Source: Bostrychus sinensis (Eukaryota; Chordata; Actinopteri; Gobiiformes; Eleotridae). From it: a stretch of DNA of 64,000 nucleotides. Shown in pieces: positions 10,064 through 34,200 of this stretch; the first letter of the stretch is position 1; every line of letters starts with the position of its first letter. Both the position numbers and the translations under genes were made by a program. Below the pieces are notes generated by a model. The model had not been told where the DNA came from and ran no database searches. It saw nothing but the letters and a program-made list of their open reading frames with translations. Location: positions 21,913,500 to 21,977,499 of the forward strand of contig CM036250.1 of NCBI GenBank assembly GCA_020698575.1, read 5' to 3'.

Positions 10064-13000
10064 CTAATACAAAGCACAGTCATAGATTTAGTTATTGTTT
10101 AGTTGATTATCAAATTTCAAAATACACACAAACATTTTTGTGCTTATAAACACGTAACCTTACCTTCTGCAACTTTCCAAGTAAGAAAAGTGATTAGACA
10201 AAATCTTACTGAGTTGCCTGTATGTAATGAATCATGTGGCAATTCTTCCTCATACAGCTGTCAACTGTCAGCATGTCCTCAATTTGCTCATTAGTTATTG
10301 TAATATTAGAATATAATTTGTTAAATGCATTCCACATACCATGTGCATACAGGCAACCTGTGCTGGCCTCTTTACTGGGAGTTACCTACCTACCTTAGAT
10401 ATTGTAGTTCAGTGTGGCAAGAGCGTCAGTCTTCTGAATTACAGTAACATGACTTGGTAAAAGGCATGATGTACTTGGCTGCAGTTACTTTCCTCACTCC
10501 ATAATATCATTCAGAGATTTGACAACATACTCACAAATGGTCATCAATTCAGCAGCTATTAATGTCCACAAAAAAGGTAAAAAAAGTGAATATTTTCAGA
10601 AACACAATAGACAATACACAAACAATAGACACTCATGCGTTACCAAAAGCCTATATTTACCAAAAACACTGAAGTAAATCTTGATGTGTGGCCATTTGAA
10701 AGAGGCAGGAGGTGAAGTTACTGCCATACTGTTTCTAACCGGAAACAGCTGTTGCTTATAAACGCTAGTGTTTTTGAAACAGTGCAGCCTTAAACATGTT
10801 TTGGATGTGAGGATGTGACCGATTACCACAATTTCTTCTATTTCAGACACAATTTTGGTCCATAACATTAATTAAAAACACACACACACAAAAAAAGTCT
10901 ATTAAGTGTGAATAAAGTCTCTTAACCCAGTGATTCTTCAGAGCAGATGTGTGTGTCTATACAGCTCAGTGCAGGGTTAGTTAGTTTAGGTTAGTTTGCA
11001 GACTCCTCCAGTTGTTGCATACTTTTATATATTAATTGTCTCAACAGTGCCTCACATGTGGAGATGAGAAAGTCCACAAGCACTTGACTAGCACTGTGCC
11101 ACCTGGAAACCTTCAGTAAAAGTCTAAAAGCATCATTGTAGGCCACAGTGAGTCTACGGAGACAACTTCTTTTATAACTCCACCAGAGATGAGCTGTATA
11201 CAGAGGAGTACAAAAGAACAAGAACAAATCATATTTAAATTAACAGATCATGGACCCTTCTTGTGTTTGTAAACAGGTCTGCGTTCCAAAAACTGGTACT
11301 GGAAGTTAGAAAAGACAATACCCAGACACAGGTCTCTGCTCCCACGCCAGGTGACTGCAGTGCTGGCCTGGCTTGGGCTGACGTTAGCTCTGAGAAAGAT
11401 ATATTCCTGTTCTTGGTGTACTAGGACCGGGACATTGTTTTCATTACATTAAAGTCTATAATCAGGGCTTGACATTAACTTTTTCGCTGACCTGGCGTGT
11501 TCTTCAAAGGTTACAGCCATTTAAGATTTTAACTGGGCACAATATAAATGTCTATATGCTTCTACAGTTCTTTTGACAATAACACTGCAAAATTATAGGC
11601 TACTTTTAAAATCATAATTTCTCATTATTAAAAAAAATTGTTTATTTGGCCTCAGTGATGGTGTGTATTTTTACTTGTAATATCTCTTATTTCAGCACTT
11701 TTATAGGCTATGTTTTCAAAAAGGCTCAATTAATAGCATTTTTCAGCAATAAAGAGATACAATAGGTTTTAAATTAGAGGGACCTTAGCAGCAGAAAGTA
11801 GTTAACATAAATGTATAAAATCCAACTGGACACTGGTTAGTGAGACTGAATGTGTTAACTGCCAACATTTTATTTTAATTGGCTTAAACCCAAGCCTATA
11901 ATAAATGACAAGAAAAAACAAACATTTAAAACATTTGTGAAGCCTATTCATGCAGTCTGTATTTTCACCACATGATGTCAGCACAGTTTCAGGTCCAACA
12001 TAACAAAAGCCTTAGCATCTTGAAATTTTTGATTTTTCTGCATTAGTAATTTTAACTTAGTGTAAAGCAACACAGAACAATCAACGAGGTCCAAGTGTTT
12101 TATTAAGGATTATGTGAACTGTAACAAACAACATATGGACAAAAGCAGAAAAAAATCATTATACATTAAGTCTAACATACATTGCACCAACTAAAATAAG
12201 AAATATCATTTGACAGAGATGGGCATAAGTGATTTTATTCTGAAAGCACATTGTGGGGAGGTCTTCCTGTTGTGAATGGAATTTGATCAAAGATGCTCTT
12301 CTCTGTCCCTTCTCTACTGTACACACATCCAACTCTGTCTCTCACTTTGTAACACTGTGGGAAAAAAATAAAATTTTTTTTATTAATATCTCTTATTTTG
12401 TACAATTGCTGTCCACATTGCTATGAAGCGACAGGTGGCCAGTGAGTTGTCTAAAAGCACAAAAAAGGTGCCAAAAGATATTGAGAAGAAGTGGTAGATA
12501 TATTTACAAAAACCTTTACAAAAACCTTTCATTTTACTTTTGAGGGGGACACAGCACTATACAAAAACAAAGCCACCTAAAAATGTACTTTAATTATAAT
12601 TATAGACATTAGACTCATTATTTGATGACAAGTGACTGACATAATTACAGTTTATTCATTTTATAATATATTTTACAAGAAATATCAAAGACAGCCCTCT
12701 TGTGAAATCCCTAATATCTCATACATCGTGTCCAGTAATAATAGGATACATACACATGTCAGATAGTCAGTACTAACTAAATGTGGCATTGACCCACCTT
12801 ATAAATAAATCCTGGACTTCTGCTGGTCCTGTTTTAAAGATGATTAAAGCAAATAAGATGTTAGCAGGGGTTGAGAAGGTAAGTGCGTGTGTGTTGTTTA
12901 CGCATGTATTTTCCACTAAGGGATTATCCGACTGGGTTTCTGCTCCCTTAGCCCACTATACTGCACTTCTTCGGGCCTGTCGACTCAGGGTAATGTGAAG

Positions 13001-14940
13001 AGTGTGATCATCTAAAGTCATTTTTAGAAGCTGTAGAGTGGTGCACTGACATCACTATTGCCCCCTCCCTGTCCCCCCACAGCCAAAGGCACTCCCCAGG
13101 CTAATCCCTTGTTTTTCCCCTGGGCAGGCCAGCCCATGTATGGTTGTGTCCCCTCTTCACATCCTCTACAGCAACACATTCAATTTTAAGTACTTGGTAA
13201 ATGAGGGTCAATTATATTACACATAAATAAAAATGAACTATTTTTCATAAAGTTGTAATATATGTCAGTTTCAACACCTGACATATTGTTTAAGGTGTTT
13301 TTTTTTTTCCTTTGAGAATGTTGCGTATCTGCCATTGCATTGTCAAAGAAGCTAGCTTGTCAAAGATAAACCTTGTTTGAACAGAAATGGTGGTTTGAGA
13401 ATTACCCTTCCATCTATTTACAGCAGTCTCTCCAGATCTACACAGTTTCACTCAGGCCAGTTAACATCAGAAGGAGCAGATTATGCTAATGGTCCTCAAA
13501 CCAGTGTAAGGTTTTCATCCACTCTAGACCAATAGAAATCTGAGTCACAAACTCTACCCTCCAAGGAGAATAAAACTAAGCTCTCCTTCAGAATTGCAAA
13601 ACTCTTTCGGAAGAATGACTAAACATCTTTAACCTTAAAACCAAGTGCAGATGAGGTTAAACAAGAAAGTAATCTGACATGGGTTGTTTTTTGAAGACGT
13701 TTCACCCTCTATCCCATGGGCTTAGTCATTTCTAGTGCAGATTACTTTTTTTTTAATTCCTTTTTGCTATGATTCAAATAGCCTGTACAATGTTTAACAA
13801 CATTTTGCAAGCCAGAAAAAAAAATGCAACGAGGTAGATTTGGTTTCCAGTCTGATATATGTGATCTACATCGAAAGCTCATATTGGTAACTTGATCGTA
13901 AGTGGACAGCTGGAGGTGCAGGTGTGAGTGCATCCAAACACAGAAAGGATGCATTGGGATCACACCAGCCACGTCCCATTTAGAGGTGGCCAGGGTGGCA
14001 TGTAACACCCTGACAGCACACTCAAGGACAACTTTGTAGTATGCGTGTTGCCCAACAACTGCATCCACTCAATTTGCTAATGTAAAACAACTAAGAAAGG
14101 AAAGGAAGTTCGCGGTCAAGGTGAAGCAGACAAATGAGTGGTCCCCTCTAACAGTGCAGCTGAGTGCCAATGGTTTTAGGACTGGACAATGCTCTTTTTT
14201 GCAGCTTCCTCTTCTTGCAGTGCATATTCTTGTCTAGCCTGTGAACTTAAACACATAATGGGGCCTTGTTGTTTATCTGCCTTTTTTTTTTTTTTTTTTT
14301 TTGCTAAAAATGCAGCCCGATATAGGTTAATCCAGACAGAAACTTTACAAACGGCACTTTTGTTGATAAAAACTAAACTCTGATCTCTGGGTAACTAAGA
14401 GTGAAACCATTCGTCTTGTAAAAAATGTCCTGTGTCCTTTCTAAACTTGTACAACAAAGGCAGAATGTGATATAGTGTTTCACAGTATTTTAAAAGAAAT
14501 GACTGGTATGCCCTTTACAGAGGGATAGACACTTGTTGACCTCTACCTCCACAAACATAATCTTATTGCCTTACCTACATTTTTTTTTTGCTGCTGGTCC
14601 CTTTGCAGTCAGTTCACTCAGCACATCATATTTTGTTTTTATAATACTTTAATGGCTTTTTCCTCTTGTCAGCAGTTGAACACTAACACTGTGAGCATAT
14701 CTTCCTGGCATCCGTTGAAAGACTACACCACTCAAGTGTTTCAGAAGCTTGTATGAAAGTGCCAATGCCAAAACAGCAATGTGTCTGGAGCTATGAATAG
14801 ACTCTTTAAAGCTGTAAAAACATCAAAATTGGAATTTCAAATTAAGGGCTATTAATCTTTGCCACATTACCACCGTCCAAAAGTGGGACTTGTGGAGAGG
14901 ACAAAACCAAGGAAAAGGAGAAGGGCAAAAGTGAATAAAT
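10064..14940. other. Intergenic region, no host gene recognised
   Basis: AT-rich DNA between the transposon cluster and the mybph 3' end. It contains a partial copy of a MITE end at about 11464-11500 (GGGCTTGACATTAACTTTTT), the same family as the element at 21163-21597, and a T-rich run at 14281-14302. The longest open frame (14068-13742, minus, 108 codons) shows no domain or splice support. Confidence 0.5.
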
Positions 14941-14949
14941 TGCATGTTT

Positions 14950-15045
14950 AATTCGGCGTAAGTTTTAAGCCTCTTCATTTATCTGGGCTTGGGACCAGCA
15001 CAAAGACTACATTTAGTGACCCCCTTGTGGCTGGATTTATTTAAC
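14950..15045 (+). repeat. Dispersed repeat family A, copy 1
   Basis: Carries the family diagnostic AAGTTTTA .. CATTTATCTGGGCTTGGGAC then CAGCACAAAGACTACA .. TGGCTGGAT. It overlaps the expected 3' UTR of mybph (antisense to it), including the only close AATAAA signal. Other copies are at 30318, 47545, 50325, 51335, 52040, 54225, 56035 and 62465. Confidence 0.6.
15036..15041 (-). terminator. Candidate poly(A) signal of mybph
   Basis: AATAAA on the minus strand 72 nt beyond the mybph stop codon, inside dispersed repeat copy 1. It is the first canonical signal downstream. Use is inferred only. Confidence 0.4.
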
Positions 15046-15112
15046 TGTGAGTGCAATCATATTATTTATAACATAAAAAAATAAACCCACCTCAAAATCT
15101 CCATGTTTTGGC

Positions 15113-25683
<10,571 letters not shown>

Positions 25684-25734
25684 TATGCTGATTTACAGCC
25701 AGCCCTCAGGATGAGGGGGACCCGAGGCTCTACG

Positions 25735-25746
25735 TAATATATATAG
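25735..25746 (-). promoter_or_regulatory. mybph: Candidate TATA box of mybph
   Basis: Minus-strand CTATATATATTA lies 52-63 nt upstream of the mybph ATG, with a GGGCGGAG box about 40 nt further upstream. This would place transcription start about 20-30 nt before the ATG and give a very short 5' UTR. Inferred from position and sequence only; an upstream noncoding exon cannot be excluded. Confidence 0.45.
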
Positions 25747-26054
25747 TGTGTGGGTGGTGGGCTTAGATGGAACTCCGCCCACTTCATGACTTTAGATAGG
25801 CCACCAGAACCCTCCCTAACTCATCCATCTGGGATGTGTTTCTTGGTCAACCACAGACACTTACTTTACAGTTGTATACATTTCCAATGAATATCTTGAT
25901 TTTTGTGTTTACATTTGTTTTAAACTGAATAAAACATTCAACCATAGAGATGCATTCAACACAAGAAGCAGAGCAGAAGCAGCAGTACTTTAGCGCTACC
26001 ATACTAGCGCCCTCTAGTGGATATCACGCAAGAAGCAACACGGAAATGTATGAT

Positions 26055-28019
26055 GTGAAGAAAAGCATGACTTTATTGTGTCCATTGCTTCATGTTAGCC
26101 ATATGAGTTTGATGAGGTTATAGAGACATGCCACACAACTCATACCTGGGCCCTTTAAACCAAGTGCTTCGCCTTCCCTTTTACATAAAGAGGAAGACAA
26201 TAAAACCACCCAACAGACATTTCCTACATACAAGGGCCAGACCATAATTTAGCTCTCAACACATCTGAATGATTGTTGTCGCAGATGCAAAAAAATATGT
26301 ACAGTGTATACATGGGTGATGCATGTACAAAAGACAAAAAAATTTACAAATATTTGCATAAGAAAACAGAACTTTTCTCTTTAAAACAACAAAAAGATAT
26401 CCAGTTATTTAAAATCCCCCCTCCCTCCTTGTGATAAATTAACTATGGTATAGGTCCAATGAAAGGAAACTTTGGGAATATTTTAGGGACACATGCGCCA
26501 GCGATACATGTCTCATTCTCCTCTTTCAGTGCTTAAGCAAATACTCCAAGAAGTCTTTCTCACTCACAGTTTGTGTGTGGCTCAAAAATAACCAAAGAGG
26601 ATACATAATCTCCTCACTCTGCACATTTATAATACACGCATTGATGTTTATTAAACACCTATCACTGTGACTCTTAGCCAAAGGTTACAAAAAAGTCTAA
26701 CTTTCAAATAAGGTCAAACCAGAGTAGGCCAGAGCAAGTGGTGAGGCTTCTTACCTATGATATACTGTATACCTCTCAGTCTAGGCCTCAATGTGGTCAA
26801 TAAATTCAACTAAAAGCAGCTTCAGGCCGATGTGTGTTTCAGGCACAAACAGACATAGGCATCACATATCTGCTTTAAAACACAGAGGTTAATGCTAACA
26901 GATTATTATAGTGAGGTACTTTAGGGTCAAGGGTCACACAACTGACAGGTTTAAGCATTCAGTTGCCCCCCCTTTATTCACCCATCTCCTCTGTTAATAA
27001 TGATCCCATGTGAACAGTCAAGAGAAATAAAAAACTCTGTACTCAGTTTATTGTAATACATACGTATCTGCATGTGCAAAATATTTGGGGAAAAGGGAAG
27101 AGGCCACTAAGCTACTAAGAGTGTGATAACTCTTGTAAAAAAAATGTTACACACTTTTCCATTACCTGTTGTGTTATGTGAACTTTGATGGTACAGTGGA
27201 GCACTGGACACAGATGAGGGTTACACTGACTGTTGACCTGGTATAAAATCCTACAAAATCAGGTTTTAATTGTGTCTATCAAAGGATACATTGAACTTTT
27301 AAACTGGTTATCTAAATCAGCAAGCAAAGCCACAAAAGGCTAATGACAAATTACAGTTTTTCTTCATGTTTTACCATTCACTTTTAGACAATTAAGACAT
27401 ATTTGGTGCCCTCTGTCAAAATGCCTCTTCTTGTTATTATTCTTATGCCCAGACCACATAACACATTATCTACCCATGCATGCTTATTTTAACATCTGTG
27501 AACGATACATTGGCCAAAGTAAAAAGATCATTTTATTTTGGTTGTTTGCTGGGTGCTGCCACCTAGAGGACTCAATAATACCCAGCACCATTTGGGTCTT
27601 CTGATGCTCTCCACTGTCACTGACACAGCCACGGTTCCCACAAGTAGAAAATAAAGTGCATTTTTTAGCTGTTGTAGCTGGAGTGACAGTCTTACATTTG
27701 GGGAGTTTAGACTCTTGGTACAAACAAAGCCATGAATTCAGAAAGCACCAACAATATTTGTGGCAGTAATTGGAAGGGAAAGATTATTGGAAATATTTTG
27801 CATAATACTTTTCTGGTTACCATGCACTTGCTGAGTCAAAAACTAGTACAAACTGAGAACTCAGAAGACAATCAATGTCTTTCCTTGCCACAAAATCACA
27901 GTTTCCATTGAGAGCAGTTTAAATGTCTTTTTAAAGATCTAGCAGTCGCAACAATCCCTTTACTGAATGCAAATCTAACTGTGACAAGCCCAGTAAATAG
28001 TGCCACAGGTGGGTTATCC
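26055..28019 (-). other. nav1: Presumed 3' UTR of nav1
   Basis: This is AT-rich noncoding DNA downstream of the nav1 stop codon. Minus-strand AATAAA signals occur at 27052-27047 and 26077-26072, followed by T/GT-rich sequence; the distal one gives a UTR of about 1.96 kb. The open frame at 27723-27484 has no protein features. Which signal is used cannot be told from sequence. Confidence 0.5.
26072..26077 (-). terminator. nav1: Candidate distal poly(A) signal of nav1
   Basis: AATAAA on the minus strand followed by GTCATGCTTTTCTTC. It lies about 390 bp upstream of the mybph start codon, so the two tandem genes are separated by very little DNA. Confidence 0.4.
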
Positions 28020-31000
28020 TCAAAGTGTAGCTTGAAGTGTGGGATCCAAACTGCCTTCACGTTCAGGAGACTCTATGTAGTTGGCTGACTCTTGAAGCTT
28101 TAAGAGCATGGCCATCTGGATAACAGGGAGAGACACAGTTAGGTTAGTTATATAATAACAGATTTATTTTTCTTTTTATTTACTTAAAGGGAAAGTATAC
28201 CATTAAACCCCTAAAAGTATATTATGATAATCATCTATGTAAACACCTTTATATCTCATCTAGGATATAATATCAAGCTCCCATTGATTGGACTAGACTT
28301 TTAATGAATATTTACTAACAAAGAAAGTGGCTAATTCTGTGCTGTCTAATTACACAGAGAAACAGCACAAAACAACGTGACACTAAGGTTTACTTAGTGA
28401 TAGACCAGGATTGTGTTAGTGAAAGACTAAATTAATCTTTTTGGACAAGCACAAAACCACATAAATAGAGAAAAAAGAAACCAAGGATAAAAATGGATAA
28501 ATAAAAATGAGAATAAATATTGTCAATGGATAATTTATTATAAAGTCCAAATTCAGCACTACAAGTTTATTTATGTAGTTTAACCAGCAAATTTCCACTG
28601 ACATTACAAATCTCTTGGTTAGCTCTAAACTTGGCATCATGTTTTTTGTTGTAGTAGCAAATTGGTCCAGTTAATGTTTTTAATTGACAATAGCAGAAAA
28701 TGTAGCTATGCAGTTGTTGGGAGGAATTGCTAAATAATATTTTGTATCTTTATGATAAAATAAGCAAGCAAAAATTGTACATAAATTTGAAAATGTTGAT
28801 ACCCACCAGTGGGTCTGCCTCCAGTGAGCTGGGGGGAGGAGCGTCTTTGAGGGGTTTTTTGTCGTCACTGGACAGACTGATGCTGGGGGGAGGTAGGTGG
28901 AAGAGCTTAGACTGGTCTTGCTGTGCGTTGGGCCAGGGTAAGGAGCCTCTTACCCACTCCACTGGGTCCTCCCACACAGCTTTCTGTCCATGAACCTATA
29001 TTACAACCAAATTGTTATTTCATAAAATCTAAAGCTGATATAGGACTGTTGATGCATTGGTTTGTGGTTTACCTTGATGCCATCTTTTGCTCCCTCTTGC
29101 AAGTATGGTATGATTGAGTGGTTCCACAGATCAATAAACCATTGCCTAAACTCCGACACTGACACCGGACATGACAGAAAGAAGCAGGGACCTGGAAGAG
29201 ACAGGTTATGATTAATAAAGTGCAACAAATAGAAATAATCTTCCTAAAGTCATTAGCTACAGCCTCTCACCTATAAGGAAGTCTGAAGTGCTGTGTTTCT
29301 CCAGGAAAGTGTGCAGGTGGTACCAGAGTTGAGGGACCCAGTCTAACACATACATGAGAGTCTGGTGCTGAGCTGCATCTAGCGCCCCCTGCTGATATGT
29401 TTCTACGGCTTTTCGATGTAAGTACCGTACAAGGAAACCATTGGCTGGTTCCACATTGTTGGAAAACATAATCATCCTGTGTGATAAAAATATGTATTAT
29501 TATGAGTGTTATTTTTAATAAACGAAATCTATGAAAAAAAAGAGTGAATGTTTTGGATTTTCCAGTTACCTGAAGCTGAGGTGCAGGCCGTGGTTAGAGT
29601 TCATTCTCACAGGCTGATTTGTAGTTCCAATAATGTAAGGACTGTAAAAAAACAAAATAGTGTTAAACAGCTCTGAAATGACTTGTATAGTATATTGTCA
29701 TAAAAAATAAAATGACTTACCATTTGTGGTATTTGCATGTCAGTGCTCCATTAACAAGCTCTGTGATTCCTGAAGCATCACTGATGTCATCTAGGATAAT
29801 GACCAAAGGCAGCTCTCCACTCTCTCTGTCGATCTGATTGGCTAGATTTGACAGATACAGCTGCAAATCCTGTCAAAGAGAACATGTTAGTTTTGTCTGT
29901 AAATAGTGAAAGTATACAGTATGAAAGCATTTAAACTACAGCATTACAGCTGTGTATTGTGGCACCTTTTGTGACTGGCGATGCATATTGAAGGTGATGG
30001 CAGAGCTGCGTCCCAGACAGGGCTCCTGCTCAGCTTCAGTCAGGTCACAGAGGCTGCGCTGCCGGAGATAGTGGGCCAGCCGCTGGGCAAGGTAGCTCTT
30101 ACCTGTCCCACTGGGGCCGGACAGAACCAGACGCCTGTGCTTCAGTAACAGGCTGATGTAGTGCAGCATCATGGGCTTAGGAATAAGAGTCTCAAACACC
30201 ACAGAGTCAACACATTTCTCTCGAAGGCCTAAGAAAAGACAAAGAATCAACATACAAAAGACTTTATGAGATATATGTGACAAAAAAATAATAATATTGT
30301 TATTAAGACAACTTCTTTCTTTTTGGCTTTTCCACTTTGGGGTCGCCACAGTAAATCATTTGCCTCCTACTGTGGCAGTGTTGCATATTAATTTGGCATA
30401 AGTTTTAAACCGGATGCCATTCCTGACGCATCTCTCCATTTATCCAGGCTTGGGACAGTCACAAAGAGAACACTTGTGTTTTGTGTGGCTAGATTATTGT
30501 TTTTGAGACAATACACTGGTTTAAAAACTCAAAAGATTGCAAACACTGTGTAATAAAAACAAACCCTAATCTAAAAAAAAAAATAATCTAGACAATCAGA
30601 CATTTGGCTAAAACCCTGTGTGTGTTTTCTTGGTAGCTAAGTGTGTTCATAAATAACATGTAATCACTAACCTTTCAGAGTGACCAGTATCTGAGGTTGA
30701 CCACTGCTAAGGCAACGATAAGGCAAAGATTGTGGTCTGTCTCCTCCTATTACCCTCTGCACTCCTTGGGTCAGCTGATACATGTGCAGCGAATCAGATG
30801 AAAGACCTAAGCTGGATGTAGGGTCCACCTGAGCAAGGTAGTCCTATAAAAAAACAGCAAAAATACCACACACAGGTGTTAGCTGGTATTAAAAGTCAAT
30901 CAAGCAACCTAAGAAAGAAATTATTGACTCACTTTGAAAGTTTTAGCTATCAGGGAATCTAGAGAGGCCCAGTCAGTTGTCCCATTGACCAGCACTGAGC

Positions 31001-31209
31001 CCAGGAAGAATTGCTGATGCTTACCATCCTAAAGAAACACATAAAAGCAGGGCTTATCTTTTTGCATTTAAATGGAAACATTTTATGTATGTCAAATAGT
31101 AATGTAGTCAAAGGTAATACCTCAAGTTGGTCACAAATTTGAACCAGAACTTGTGCACAAACATTATCTTTGTGTGAAGAGCTGTTTGCCATGACATTGT
31201 TGGACACAT
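28020..31209 (-). CDS. nav1: nav1 C-terminal AAA-type ATPase region (10 exons)
   Basis: 31209-31121 and 31028-30933 give a divergent linker and GKHQQFFLGSVLVNG. 30843-30672 gives YLAQVDPTSSLGLSSDSLHM. 30228-29966 starts LREKCVDSVVFETLIPKPMM and carries Walker A GPSGTGKS (human has GKT; Ser is also normal). 29869-29721 has DLQLYLSNLANQIDRESGEL then Walker B LPLVIILDDI. 29641-29570 has CPYIIGTTNQPVRMNSNHGL. 29476-29271 has FSNNVEPANGFLVRYLHRKA and LDWVPQLWYHLHTFLEKHST. 29191-29073 has FRQWFIDLWNHSIIPYLQEG. 28995-28807 has WEDPVEWVRGSLPWPNAQQD. The last exon, 28115-28020, is MAMLLKLQESANYIESPERE to LQATL and TGA. The AAA core is intact, with no stop or frameshift. Confidence 0.95.
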
Positions 31210-34200
31210 CTGAAACAGAGAGTAAATTGTCATTATCATAAAAACTTTTAGGCTGAATCATAAAAATGTCTCGAAATCAACATAGAAAAATCTTTACCTG
31301 TGTCTTTACAATTATTCAGACTCAGGCTGAAGGATTTGGTAAGACTCATTGGTTGCTTTCCTGATGACCCAAGAAGAGATGCGAGGCCTGAAGGTTGTGA
31401 CGTGGAAGAGGTGGGGCCAGCGAGATTGAGCTGACTTCCTGTTTTCAGGTGGTCATTCTCTGCTTTGAGATTCTCTACTGTTGACTATAAGAAAAAATAC
31501 AGAAAATTCAATTTTTATGATTAGGATTTCACAGTGGTGTACATACAACAAGACAGAGTCCAAACAAACCTGCATGTTGTTCATGGTCTCTCTCAGTTGC
31601 TCGAGTTGATGGGCAGAGTTTAAGGCCTCCAGTCTAATGTCTGTCAGTTCTCTCTCTTTGAACAAAAGCTCTGAGCGCAGATCTGACACCATCCTCTCCT
31701 CCTCCTCCTCTCCCTCCTCAGTAATCCTAACAACACAAGCAAGTATCCAGTCAGCAGATCATTATGTCTTTATACTGTAAGTAAGTAATTACATGTAAAA
31801 CCATTGGACTTCATAAACTTTAGTGATCCACATCGGAAATTAGTTAATTACATTCGGAGTTCTCTGTACTTACACACAGGATGTTGTAGAAGCTGATGTT
31901 TTGAGAGATGAAGGCATGTTCTCGCCTCCGTCTACACTCTCATGAGGCATCTTTGGAGAATTAGGAGCTGATGAGTCTGGGGTAACAATTTCCTCAATGT
32001 CAGAGTAGGTTTTAGTCCCTTTCTTTATGCTGAAAGCCTTGTTGAAGGAGCTCCTCAGCTAAAAAGAAACAAGAAACTTTAGAGTCAGTAAATAATTTAA
32101 CTGTACACTAAAATATGCGTATGTGTGTTAGGTTTGTAAATGTAAAGTCTCAGTTTTTGTTATTTACATTGGGTCAGAACAATAATCACATTATAGGTGA
32201 ATGGTGTCCAAAAATGAATAAAGATACAATGAAAATGTCAACAATGTCAACATCTGGATATTTTAAATGAAAAAAAAAAGGATTTAGTAAAGAAGCTCAG
32301 CTCATGTTGGCTGATTACACCCTTAACTGTACTTAAGTAATTTACTACAAAACACACAACAGCTTGATAATGAACAGTTAGGATGTCAATCAGCCGAGAT
32401 GAAAATACTATGTAGTATTTTAGGATAAACCAAATGCTGTATGACAAAAAAATAAAAAAATGCCTCATACATGAGTCTACTCACCTCACAAACCTAAAGG
32501 TAACAATAATGACACAGAGGACGCAAACAGTAGTCACATTATGTCACCAAACTTATCAGGTTAAACTACAGATACACAGAGGTCATGTTTCATAAGCTTA
32601 CCCAGCTCTTTTTCTTCTTCTTTTTTGCATCTTGGTCTTTGAGGCTGCCCAGACTGGACATACTGGTTAGACTGTTGAGACTAGAGATACTTTCACATGA
32701 ATTCTGACGCCTAATACGTAAATCTTCCAAAAAAAAAAAAGAAGAAGAATTAATTTAAGCAAAAGACATGTCGAAAAAGACACTGAATAATAAAGTTGTT
32801 AGTTTCCAAACCTTTCATATTGTCTGGGTTTAAGGCACCATGGATCTCAGCCTGAGCTTCGTCATTCTTGGCCTTTAGAGCTTCAATGGTCTCTCTCAAC
32901 TCCATCAACTCTGTGTCCTGTACAGAATTAAGATATAAGTAAGGTATAGTTCATGAATCTGAAAGCCTTTATCTTACTACACACATGTTCCAACAGTAGT
33001 ATGATAATAACAAATAAAAAGGGCAGTTCACTCTAAAGATTTTAGTTTTGAAATCCAGACACAACGTATTACAAGTCATTCTGACAAACAAATGGAGCAT
33101 GTGAGCAGTTCAAAAGGAAAATGAGAACTGAGCAACAAAGCTTTTCTGTGTATGGTATTATTAGTTATTGTGTGCAGCAGTTTATTGGGCACCAGTCTAT
33201 GTGGGACTACCCGGCCCATCTCCTCAAGGTTAAAGACACTGCTGCTGGTGATGCTGTACAGGTCAATGCGCTGGCACTAACAACAAAGCGCATTTCTGGA
33301 GCAGTCTAGACATTGGCCTTTCAGTGGAAGCACCAAGGCATGAACAAACCAGAGCGACTCCTCATACACACCAGCTATCCCTGCTCCAGGCAATCATCAG
33401 TGCATTTAAACAACAGATGTAAAGGGCCAAGAATGCAGGAATTGCTTGTTTAGTTTGAGAGCACCTGCAGACTGTTTACACTCCAGTTCTGCTTTATACT
33501 CTGCTAAAGTGATGTTTTCTTTCATTGATCCTCTGGCTGCTGCACACAGTAGCTGCCTCAATTGGAAACTACAACCTAGAGTACTGAGCAGTTTTTTTTA
33601 AAAAGGCCATAAACAAGGAAAGGTGTGTCAAAGTACAAATATACACCAAATTGCAAAAAAACAAACAAAACTAGTATAGGTCTCTGCCAAAACACAGGTT
33701 TTATCTCGCAATGTTAAAGATGTAGTGCACAGACCTGGACTCAAACTCAAAGATTTTTAGGTGTTCAGGGGTAAATGCTCTTTCCACTGAGCCACAAACC
33801 CTTATATGTCACAATGGCAAAGAACCTACTACAACTAATAATTTGTTATTTTAGTGAGTCTCAAAATGCTACAGAATCACTTAAAAACCCTCCATTGATT
33901 CTGAATCCACATCAGAATTTATCTTTTTGTCCTTGACCCATTACTGACCTTTCCTAAAATTTTCATAATAAAAAGAAAACATACTAAATATTATTATTCT
34001 GTATTTATTAATTCACTCCTAGTTAACAGCATTATTCACACCTCACTCCAACTTTTGCACAGTACTAAGCTCCTTCCAAAATGCTGCCATTGGAGCCTCA
34101 TCACTTTAGTGCTACTAGTGACTGCGTAGACTATATCCAGGATGAGCACTGTGCAGGAATGTGACAGGAATGCAGGGTCGTGTGTGTTTTTGTTTGAACG

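Noticed and set aside
13742..14068. Minus-strand open frame of 108 codons
   Set aside because: No recognisable motif, no splice context, flanked by AT-rich repeats; length is compatible with chance in 64 kb.
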